DNA of 64,000 nt from Paracyclopina nana (lineage: Eukaryota > Arthropoda > Copepoda > Cyclopoida > Cyclopettidae), in contig JAGUCH010000005.1 of the NCBI GenBank assembly GCA_019096065.1, positions 310,001-374,000 on the forward strand, read 5' to 3'. The translations under genes and the position numbers were made by a program. This document shows positions 13,640 through 24,900 of the stretch, piece by piece (position 1 is the first letter of the stretch; every line of letters begins with the position of its first letter). The notes under the pieces were generated by a model, which was not told the DNA's origin, made no database searches, and saw nothing but the letters and a program-made list of their open reading frames with translations.

Positions 13640-14105
13640 CCCAGTCTCAGTTAGAGCTGAGTAATCTAAGTTGGAATTGAGAGAATTAGTTTGAGCAGAG
13701 TAGACTCAGTTTTAGCTGAGTAGACTCAGTTTTAGCTGAGTAAACTCAGTTTTGGCTGAGTAGACTCAGTTTGAGCAGAGTCTGCTAAGTTTGAGCTGAG
13801 TCGTCTCAGTGAGAGCTGAGTCTGCTCAGTCTTAGCTGTGTAGACTCAGTGAGAGCTGAGTAGACTCAGTCAGAGCTGAGTACACTCAGTGAGAGCTGAG
13901 TTAACTCAGTGACAGCTGAGTAGACTCTGTGAGAGCTGAGTCTGATCAGTTTGAGCTGAGTCTGATCAGTTTGAGCTGAGTCTGCTCAGTTTGAGCTGAG
14001 TCTGCTCAGTTTGAGCTGAGTCTGCTCAGTTTGAGCTGAGTCTGCTCAGTCTTAGCTGTGTAGACTCAGTTTGAGCTGAGTAGCCTCATTATGTGCTGAT
14101 AAACT
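13640..14105. repeat. 20-nt minisatellite GAGCTGAGTCTGCTCAGTTT
   Basis: More than twenty units, each itself a near-palindrome (CTGAGT...ACTCAG), so the array can fold extensively. Looser units start from about 13510. It lies downstream of the Dll 3' end. Confidence 0.9.
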
Positions 14106-14516
14106 CAGCCTAAGTTCATCTTCCAAATCATCCATTATACCATTAAAAGTGGAAAAAAGTGCAATTTATTCAATTTTAAAGAAAAGGCCACATTTGGAGC
14201 TCGGTAGTTGCAAAAACTCTCCGATTTCATCTATTTTAAGAGTGTTGAAGAAGCTGGGTATTATTTCCTGCATATTTTGACACAATGGGCTCCAAGATAG
14301 AATTGAATGCAAGTTTTGCATGAGAGGAAGTGGATGAGCTCGAATTTCTTACTGTCAAGGTTTTTGAGTGAGGGCCACGCCCTCTTGGAGTCGGTCGGTC
14401 TCACCCTCAATTTGGAGCCAAGCAAGGCCAACAGCTGAAATCGACCCTCAGCAAGGATTAAGGTCGATTCACCCGAGTGAAGAAAATCAAGGCCAATTTT
14501 TTTACACTTAGTGGAT

Positions 14517-14522
14517 TTTATT
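14517..14522 (-). terminator. Candidate Dll poly(A) signal
   Basis: AATAAA on the minus strand about 0.9 kb past the Dll stop codon. It is the first canonical signal I found downstream, which would give a 3' UTR of roughly 900 nt (14.5-15.43 kb). No other feature was seen in that stretch. Confidence 0.3.
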
Positions 14523-15427
14523 ATTATCCTTCTTTCAATAATAATGATAATATTTCTAGACCAAAAAGTAAAATAGAGTGAAAGATGATTGTTGTTGTTG
14601 TTGTAGTGTAAAAACAAGGCCTGTAAAACGAAAAAATGCTTTGGTTTTTTGCTTTCTGTGGCTAATATGGCCAATTCCTCTTTACAGCACTGCTTTTAAA
14701 TATTTTTGTACACTTTTTGGCCTTCTTTAGGTGTGTGAACTGTGTTATAGATTGGTTGTTTGGTGGGGGCTTGGGGAGGGCTGAAAAACATCTACTCTAT
14801 CATCTAGGGTTATTATGATCTATTTCTCCACATTGCACGGGGGTGAAAAATGAACAACAGCACAACATCACACATTGAATATTATGTAGCAATATTACAA
14901 AAAACACAGGCCTGCTAAACATATGCTTAATTCTTCTCTTATAGTACAACGAAATTTTTTAGTAGTAGTAGTAGACCTTGATAATATAGTAGTATAGTCG
15001 CTTGAAGAGATCGCCTTATATCCCACAGCAATTGAGATCTGCTGAGAAGGTGTAGAACATAACAGTCGATCTTAATCAACGCCCCACTCACACTGCTGCA
15101 GGATATACAGAACATATTGGAACTAGATCACAGATAACAACGACAGACGCGGACGTGTATGCACTCGTCAAAATATCCATGGGTTTTGCGCTGTACTTAG
15201 TCGACACTTATCATCTTCACCGCATAGCTCATAAGTGACGCACGGATGTACCGCACTACATAACTACTGCAAGAGCCGCGTACATTTCAATGTCACTTAA
15301 TGAAAAGGAGTGCAAAGTTTTAAGTGTACCTTAAGTACATCTCAGAACCCATGGAACAAAAAAGGGCGCACGTCGCGACACATCAACAATTTGTAGCAGT
15401 GGCGGGTTTGAACATGTTTAGACACGT

Positions 15428-15997
15428 CTAAGTCAGCAGCCCCTGGTTCATGTTGTTGTCCGTTGTCGGGTACCACGAGTACTGGTTAAACATGCCGTGT
15501 GTGGCCGCTGCAGCTGCCGCAGCTGCCGCGGGGTTCATCGGGGGCTTGATGTCCTGCTGTTGGTGTATCGAATGCCAGCCCGGAGGGCTGTTGCCCCCGT
15601 GGTGCATATGGTGGTGGGAGGGGCTCATGTCGCCGCCAGGCGAGGGCGTGGCCTGTGGCACATGTCCATAGCCCCCGTTGGGGATCCCATGATGCCCTGG
15701 ATGGTACTGATGTTGTTGGTGTTGTTGATGTAGGTGCTGTTGTTGTTGTTGATGCTGGTGGTGCTGCTGCTGCTGCTGAGGGGAGTGGTTGGAGGGCGGG
15801 ACAGGAGACATTTGGCCTTGAGAGGAGGTGGGCGTGGCGGAGTGGCCATGCATCCCGCCCATGGGTGAGTCGCCAGGGGGCGGGGACCCGCTGTTGAGGG
15901 GCTGGCCGGTCAGCATGTTGGGCGGGGCCACGCCCCCACCGGGCGCCTTCATGAGCTTCTTGTATTTCGACCGTCGGTTTTGGAACCAGATTTTCAC
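15428..15997 (-). CDS. Dll: Dll last exon: homeodomain helix 3 and C-terminal tail
   Basis: The acceptor is TTTTTTTGCAG before 15997; the frame runs 189 residues to a TAG at 15428-15430. It opens with [19 protein letters not shown], completing the homeodomain recognition helix (W48, F49, Q50, N51). A Pro/Ser/Gly-rich segment follows, then a Gln/His-rich block of about 35 residues, a further Gly/Pro/His stretch, [11 protein letters not shown], a run of about nine alanines, and the C-terminal Dll signature NQYSWYP ... NQGLLT. Gln/His and Ala runs are common in developmental transcription factors and are length-variable. The high GC content makes several other frames open here; those are shadows. 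Confidence 0.95.
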   Translation of the reverse strand: MKIWFQNRRSKYKKLMKAPGGGVAPPNMLTGQPLNSGSPPPGDSPMGGMHGHSATPTSSQGQMSPVPPSNHSPQQQQQHHQHQQQQQHLHQQHQQHQYHPGHHGIPNGGYGHVPQATPSPGGDMSPSHHHMHHGGNSPPGWHSIHQQQDIKPPMNPAAAAAAAAATHGMFNQYSWYPTTDNNMNQGLLT

Positions 15998-18900
15998 CTG
16001 CAAAAAAAAGCAAAGGTGCGTTTTAGCTATGAGGCATTTCTGGTTAATCCATGTGTGGATTGTATGACTACTGCATGGCATGTGTGAACCACACCGAGGA
16101 ATAAATTATTACAAAGGGTGAATAAATAACTGGTACTAATCGCAAAATTACGTGCCACAATGGGGAGGGTGTACTACTAGCTGCTTTCCCTTTTTTGTGG
16201 ATCCCCATTCATATTGAAGGACATTGACAATATCCATCAAGTCCTTTGAGGACAGCTGTAAGAACGCCCTCTACTATATTTTCTTCAAACTACATGTGTC
16301 CCCCCCCTTCACATTATTATTTACAGTGGCCCTAATTACAGCCTTCTCCCATCTAGCGCCTCTCTGGCAAACATTCATGAGCATTTTTAACCAGCCTCAA
16401 AAATGTGCTGACAATGGCTTGAGGTGACAAAAAAAGTTGTATTATTTATGTATTTAAAGCGTGAGTGAGTGGCGTAACAAGCTTTAAATAAATCAGCCAA
16501 GGCCTTTACATATTTATGCCAAAAGGCCATCAAACAGCGGGAATGTGTGACAACAGCAGAGAAGACGCATGCTTGAAAAAGCGTTTGTCATTAATTGTTT
16601 ACAAGTTGACGTTGCCGGTATGTCATTAGCTTGAAAAAGGCCCATCAAAGCATTTGGAGTGAGGAAAAATCGCCTGCATTCAACTGCACGAGCAGTAGGA
16701 AAAAAAAATCCGACTTGTTGTGTAGTAGTAGTACTTTCTTGACGAGAAATTCCAGTTACTTGTGCGACAATAATTGCTCCTCAGCAGTGATGTTTCTCAG
16801 AATTGCTGAGCATTTTCTTTGCTCAGCTTTTTCCCAACGACTCAGGTTTCGCAGAAGAAAAATTCTTGAGGCAAATCTCACACGCCACTTTGCCTCTGAT
16901 TTTTTTCATTATTATTGGTGGTCACATCATGTGATTTGGATGCTGCCACCACTACCACCACGCTGAAGATTCTGAGAACAAATGCAAATCTTTTTGCATG
17001 CAACCTCACACTTGATGGCCCTTGGAATTTACTGCATCGATTTTTACACATTTCAATTGCAGCAGCAGCAGGGAGAAGCATGGCACAGTTTAAAGCATGC
17101 AATAATGTTTAGTTCTAAGAAAACAAGGCCTGCTGGGCTGCTTCCCTATGATTATGGAATATTTGGAGATTTCTCGACAACAAAGCAACTGACGTTGTTC
17201 ATTTTTACCACTGCACAAGCAGTTGAGTGCAGGGGATTTTGCCAGAGCACCAATGCTTGCAAGAGCCTATTTCAAGACTCCAGGAAGCCAACAACGGATA
17301 CTTGTAAACAATTAGCGACAAAGCAAATTCAAGCTGATATCGAGGTATCGTAAACCAGCCAATCCCAGGAAAACTCACTCAGCACAGGGTCGTACACTTT
17401 GAGAGAGGAAATAGAAAGGACCCTGTGTGGTGTCGCAGTTTTTTCGCCTGCAGGTCATGCGATGTCAACTAGGCATCATGATAATTTTTGTCACCTCAAG
17501 CCATACTCAGCACATTTTGCCAGATTGTCAAAAAAGTGGGAGACAATTTCTCAGAAAGGAGACTGGAGGATCAGAGGCACTACTTCTTCTTCTTCTGTAT
17601 CTTTTGAAAAGAAGTAATAATAATGGACTTTTCAACACACACACACATGATTTGGATCTTCTTTTCAGCCCCCCTCAAAAAAGGGACCAGATTCCTTTAT
17701 AAAATGACAGTCACGAAAAGATCCAGCAGCAGCATATTTGCAAGCCAGTGCAGCTCAGCAGCAGAGTGACCATAATTTTTTTCTTCTGTGGTTTTTGCCA
17801 AAATTCCTGCGCTTAACAAGTTTATGGCATGTTTTCCCCAGGTTGTGGCCAACAAATATAAATGACATTATTATGCCTGAGACTTCTTGGTTGTGGCCAC
17901 AAACGAGCAACACCATGAAATGAGATTATGGTTAACTCAGCAGCTGCTTACATTTGTGAAAAACATAAATAAAGCAGTTGGCAAATATGCTAACTTGAGC
18001 CAATCAGCCATCACAATTGTATGTAGATAGTATGCAGGAAAATGCAATAAAAGTTCAATGTCAAATGTGTGTGCTGCTATAAAAGGTTGCGACAAAGATT
18101 TTTTTCCATATTGGGAAAATGAAGGAACTCATGCGATTCAAGCCAACAGAGCAAAACAAGCTGATACTACTACAGCTACACTAGCGGAATTATGATAGAC
18201 GATGAGTGACGAGATTCGGTGTAATTAGTGAGAAAAAGTGGCCACAAAGTCTTGAAAGTGACCAGTAGCAGTGAGGAAACTGGGACAAGTCCAGCAGCCA
18301 CTTCCAAATCAATGCCTCAACTGATGAAGAAATTTTGCCACCAAAATCTTCTAAAAGTGTATAAATGGTAAAGTAGAGTCCAATTTCCTGCAAACTGGGC
18401 AGCTATGCAGTGGTTACATGACAACTTGTCGCTTTGAAGCGCCTTGCTTCACGCTACGATCTCAGCTTCTGGCCGAGCTGAGAAGTAGGTTAAGGCTTCA
18501 AAAGTCTCCTCTGGGCCAGAGAAGGCAATCTTATTTTATGCCAGAACCAGCTAGGAGCCCTCCAATGCCTGGATTTTGCCAGCTTCCACCTGTCGCGAAG
18601 ACAGATCTGGAAGCCTTGAAGTCAAGCAGTATTTGTGGATCCCACATGTGTGTGATTGTGCGTCAGACTTGGCTCTGCCTGTGTACATGAATTTCCGAGA
18701 ACCAGCCTTATTGCATGCATGTCATGCCACCATATTTTTTTCATCTTTCATGCTACTTTGAAAAAAAAGGAGTGTACTTGTACATAGGGGGCATTGCAAT
18801 AGTTATAGGAAGCTTGTGTCTGACGTTTCCACAGCATTGTGTTTCAATTCCTTCTAGTGCTGCTAGTAAATGTCCTTCATAAAGATATATACTACTACAC

Positions 18901-21900
18901 TATGCATGACTACATTTTGTTGAAGAGACCGGACGTCCCCTCATCCTGTGATGAGAATGATGTAGTAGTAGTAACAGAGTGTCCTGGCAAGTGCCCTAAA
19001 TATACTGCTAGCACAATTTTGCAGGCTTAGCTGGGCTCTGAGAGGGTCTTGTATAAAATAACATTTCATTCACTCACTGCATTGAGGCTGTGGAAGCCCT
19101 AATCTGCCTCTCAGCTTGGCCATGAGCTGAGAAGTTAGCGTGAAGTCAGCCGCTTTAAAAGCGACAACTCAGCCCTAAATAGTCTGGTAGCACAATTTTG
19201 CAGGCTTAGCTAGTCTTGTATTAAATAATAATTCATTCACTCACTGCATTGAGGAGGCTATGGAAGCCCTAATCTGGCTCTCAGCTTGCCCAAGAGCTGA
19301 GAAGTTAGCGTGAAGTCATCTGCTCTGCTGAGCCTTAAAAGCTAAGTGATGGCTTCTGCCTTTGATTCAGCCAATGTTTGGTGATGTCAGTGTAATTTTG
19401 AGACATGTATCTAGCTGCTCCTCTCCTGTCATGATGTTAGGAGCCGTTGCTCACAATCTGTAGAGCCTCAAGCTACAACAAGGGTTTTTTTTACATAAAC
19501 TTGTGTTTCTGAATTGAGGCTCAAACTTGTTGAATGGAACAGCAGATAGAAGTACAGGGTGAGTCAAAGGCACTATATGTTTCAATTCAAGTAGCTTTAG
19601 CCCTGAAAAAGGCCTTTAATCTATCGCCTAATCCATAATGTGACATTCGCCATTTATGATCGACCCTGTGGTTGTCGTCAAAAAAAAAGCAACGAACAAA
19701 ATATGCTTTGAGCTCAAAGTCCTGCAGCAGGCCGCGCTTGGGTGTCTCAAATGTAGATATGATACAACAAAACATGAAAAGGGAAGAAATGAAGTCTCAT
19801 TCTCATTTCAACTGTTGTTGAAGTTGTTTCTTCATTCACTCCACCAGTACGAATGTTGGTTAAGTGCTGATACTATCAAAGGGAGAATGACGACTAGCTA
19901 GCAATAAAGTACCAAGAGTGATAAATTGTCATGTGTGGTTTGTGGTGGCTCTTTTTGTTCTGTATGTGTGTACTACTGCATTCAAGTTCCGAACATGAAC
20001 ACCTCATAAATAAGAATGAAATAAATAGCTGAAGCCACAAGTATGAAAGTATATGGCACTTGACATTTGGCAGGCCACAAATGCATAATTCCACATGTAA
20101 TATCGCTTATTTCTACAAGTGTGTTGCATTGTCTTTATCGACACTTGACTTCAACAACGCTTGGCATGAGACAAGCACTCCTTGTGTACCCTTGAAATGT
20201 TTTGTGCAGCCCTAGTTACATTTGGGCAACCACAGAGCAGCCTGCTGAAGGACTTTGAGCTGCAAGCAAAAAAGTTCGATTGCTTTTTCCTGACACACAA
20301 GCTGAGTCTATCGTTATGATCTCAATCGACACTTTTGGCTAGGCTATAACAATAGATGTCAATATACATGGATGATGTGCTTTCGAAAGCAGGGAAGACA
20401 GGTGAGAATAGGAACACCTGTAGGCTTGAGGACAACAAGCCTTTCATGCTGCATTTAGCTAATGATGGCAGCTATAGCCCCGAAAGGGTGTACATATCAT
20501 CATATAAAGCACATGTTGGTGAAGATCAACTCAAGCACAGTAGCCCATGGTTGAAAATCCCTTGAGGGAGCTTGAATGTCTATCAGAGAGGATTAAGTAC
20601 TCAATCCATAATCGCCTATGGGTGAAAAATCTCTGCTCTAGTAAACATAATGTTATCTGATGCTCTGCCAAGCAAAATCATATTGTGCATCTCATCTCGC
20701 AAGACTGATCATATTAGCTACTGCCAAAAAAATGGAAGGTGAATCTGGCCTACAAATCTCTGCTACATTTTTTTAGAATGCTTCCAGATGCTCATCAGCG
20801 TTGAAATTACTTGGTGTTTTGACAACTGCAAGTCTTCTTTATGATGGATGATGGACTAGGGAAAATGTGTGTGTGTGCAAAACTGCCATGGAAAATGTCA
20901 ACCAGATACTTGCTATCAAAGCCACAAAAACAGATGACCAGAGGGGCTTTACTTCTTCAAAACCATGAGTTAGGAGAAGAGAGAGAAATAAAATTGCTAC
21001 CTTTGCGGTCATGTATCATGTGCATGTGAACTCATTCCCAGTGTAGCTGCGGCGGCGGAGCGGCATATACGAAATGGTATAAAATACAGGGTGCCCCACA
21101 TACGCATCATGCCAATGTTCGACATAAAAAAAGTCACTGCAAGAGTTTCGCCTAAGCTCTTCAAACTTGACGCATGACGCAAGAGTTGAAAAAGGGTAAA
21201 CAGAGGCCCATGTTCAAAATTGTTTACATCCAAAGAGGATCACTGATCATCGTCATTTGGAAAGAAACATTGATGCCTTCAACGTCAAATGAGTTGATGC
21301 GCAGAAATTACGAAAAGTCGCCACCCTGTATACCATTGCACGGTCGGTTGCCTTTGGCTATGGTAGTTTAGGAGCGTGATGCAGCCGAGAGGACCTCACT
21401 GTGTCTCATGCATCATCTAATGCTAGACTACAGGCCGTTTTCATATTGGCAAAAAGAGCAAAGCAAAGCTCATGAAAGCTAATGCTCAATGGTTAAAGTT
21501 ATTTCGCTCCATGATAATTTACAGAAGCAGCTGATTTGTTTTTGATGATGAGCATTTCCCTAGCTTTTTCGAGCTTCACTTTGCTTTCTTAGCCAATATG
21601 AGAACGACCTGATATGAAAGTAGTCCTTCTTCGATAATACTTAAAACCGCCCCGAGCCACGTGGATTTTTTCCCCAAGTTTCTTACCTGCAAAACAAATG
21701 AACAGTCAACATTAATACTGCATAGTGATTCATTGGTCGCATTAGGCGTCAATATTTCATTTGGTCTGAGAATGAAAAAGGATCCTTCGCAACTGGAATC
21801 AATTTCAAGCATGGCTCACTGAAAACCCCGAAAGAACTTTTGGCACATGCGTCAAATTTCCAGATCGTGGGTGAAAATCCTGCATGAACAATTGTTGAAT

Positions 21901-24900
21901 AAAACGCATGTCGTCGCAGGTTTTAACGACTCTTTTCTCCCTCTCTCAAGATCCATTAGGAGGCCAAGCATGACCAACAGCGACAACAAATGATAGATCC
22001 TAAGCTATGTGGTTCTGAGAACATTTCGACAAAATTTTTCCACCAGCCACAAATATCACATTTTTTTGGTACCACTGAGTGTGACACTTTGGTCCCACGC
22101 CCCCGTAGTGATGTGTGTCCCATTAAAGCCTAATTACCTGAGCCTCAGAGGAAGAAAGCCTGATTTTGAATACCAATACAACAGAGTCAAGCAGGAGCAA
22201 GTAGTGGGACAAAACCACAAGAATGACAAATTGGCTTGGCTTGTTAACCACATGTGGATCAAGATCAAGTTTTATGGGACACTTAAGCATGTTTTTGGTG
22301 TATGGGTTGCAACAATTCTCTCTCTCAGTTGACACATACATTGCGTGTTGTTGCACCTCCACTAATTGCCATTACACTTCGATCCATAAAGTATAAAGTA
22401 AATGCCTTTTCCCCCACATGAAAAAGTACTTTTTTAAAATTTTCCAAGGTAGCCCTGGCCAGCTTGTAATAGCCCTTGGGGAACATATGCAAATGAGACA
22501 AAGGCCACCTAGCTTAGCTATTTTTATGTGTGTTGCTGAAGCAGCAGCTGAAGTAGAATAAGGAACCCATTAACATAAAAGATGTATGAAAGAGATAATA
22601 ATAGCAAGAGCTGCAACAGCTGATGATAGTTGACATCCTGATGTTATTGAAGAAGAAACAGCCAAAATCCTAAATTGAGTGGTGATAGATTGATGTGCCA
22701 TTTTGTGGTTGGCCTGTAGTCTATTGGATTAGGGTCTACTCAACCATTGGTGTCATGCATAATTTATGGCATCAGCTGCTGCCAGCTTTTGACCAACTTT
22801 TTGGGACACTTTTGTATTGATCCACTCAGTCAACCACCAACAACAGGTACAATTTCAAATGGGTTCAAAACTTCTGTCTCTCTCTTCATTATTCCATTTA
22901 TCAAAGTCAGGCAGTACAAAAAAAATACAAGGTACAAAAGCCCAGCATGAAAATGCCATTGACTGATGACACAAAAGAAGGATATCATTCTTAAACAGCA
23001 CACACAGCTCTTAATTCATTAAAGCATATCAGCACTGAAATTTCTCCATTAAAAATTAGCCACTTCTGAACTTTTTCTGGGCCAGAAATTTGACCCAGGA
23101 TGAATTGTTGTAGGCTGGTAGCCAAGCTTCTGACCTCCTGGAGGGCTCCTAATATATTACTTGTCTCATACCAAATTAAAAGTGATGGCTTACAAAAAAA
23201 CCAGAAGGTCTTCTTCTTCATGGGAATCTGATAATTGGTCCCTTTTCAGGGCCAGCAGCAGCCAAGCCCCCCATGGGTCAAAATTATTACTATCACTGAG
23301 CATCATCAAAGAGCCAAAGAATACATTAATTAATCTCTTGGTTTTTTTGTCATGTCGACAACTCAGTTTGAATGAGTCGAAACTCAGCATGAGGACAAAT
23401 TAGCTCATCTTCACATTTGTGGCTTTTTGAGGCTGCCAATGGCTTGCTTTCGAGCATTGAATGCATGAAACTACAACTTTGTCGAGAATAAATTTGACTC
23501 AGTTTTGATCTGCTACTTTTTTTTGCCACCAATTGGCTTGCCAATGCTTTTTCAGCAAGGCATTTTCACTACATAAAGCCATTAGCAAGCCATTAGCTAG
23601 CAAAAACTGCTCGCAGATCAGCCATGAGCCTGATTGTTTTTTTGTTTTTTTTCCAGAGTGAATTAAACGCTGAGGAATTCAATCGCAATAAATCCTGCTA
23701 CTTGTTTCTGGCTCACAGATGTCTAGCTAAGCCGAATCATAAAGGTGTAAAAGTTACATTTCCTCCCATAAAGTTTATTGGCAGAAACTTCTTCCATGAT
23801 GTCTATAAACTAGTTGAATTGACCATAGTGAACAACATCAGAAAAGCCGCAAAAGAAGGTGAAGTTGAAGCTGTAGTAGTAGCCTCACTAACAGTTTACC
23901 CTCTGGCAAGGATAGGAAAAACAACGACCTGTGAGAACTCATCTACATCCACAGCAGCAGCAGCAGAGTCCAATTTACAATGCTGGAGAGGAGTCATTCA
24001 GTTCAGGAAAAGCCTCAAGGGCCAACTCATCTGCTCTGCTCTTGGAGCTGCTATGATTTATTGGACTTGATCTGACCTAATGGCAAAAGCCTAACAAGCT
24101 GCTTTCAAGGCTCAAATGCTGGTTTTTTAAAGATTTGCCTACTTTTTAATCACCCCGGGTCGCGGCACCAATTTTACGTATTTTGACAAATGTGACTATG
24201 AAAAAATTGATACATATTTTTTTTGAAACACATGACAAGGGCCAGAGTTCTACCGTTGGTAAAGCAGGTAGTTAGTTCTCAAAATAGAAGTCAGTAGCTT
24301 GAAATTGACCTTTTTTTCCCTTCGACTCTGAACAAATTGCAAAAAAAAAGGAGAAGAAGGCAATAAATGGAAATAAGACGCACTAAAAGAATCTTTTTCA
24401 TGCAACATTGACTTTTCATGATTCAGAACGCGTGCCACAAATTGATTTTTGTCGAATTTTTCGCCATGAAGAAATTTCCCAAATCATATTGAGTTGTCTG
24501 TAATGCATACAACATCCAGCTTAGTCACATGACGAGGCAAGTTCCCAAAGAGCAGCAGCAGAGGCAGGCCCAAGTCATCTGTATTTTTACCTAGTTAGCC
24601 CTGCCAATAATTAGTGTGGGGGGCGGGCCTGTGGGCCACCCCCAAATCTCCAAAGTAAGCCAAAATTGCTTTTTCCCAATTTTAAAATGTGAGGCAGGTG
24701 AGAGGGGCTTTCGGTGTATTATTTGTTGGCTCCTTTGCTACTGTTGAAGCCACAATTCGACTATATACAAGAGTGAATATGCCTTGGAGCTATGAACTAG
24801 CAGTATAACATAAAGTGCTTGGGATCTCTCACAGCATTCTACTTCATGCTTGATTGCTCTCATGATCAAACTACTTACAGCAATCAGCAATCTAATAAAC

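Noticed and set aside
15450..15897. Open frames on both strands across the Dll last exon
   Set aside because: Shadows caused by high GC and Gln/Ala codon runs; only the minus frame starting VKIWFQNRR has family motifs. The double-skip frame is noted separately as a hypothesis.
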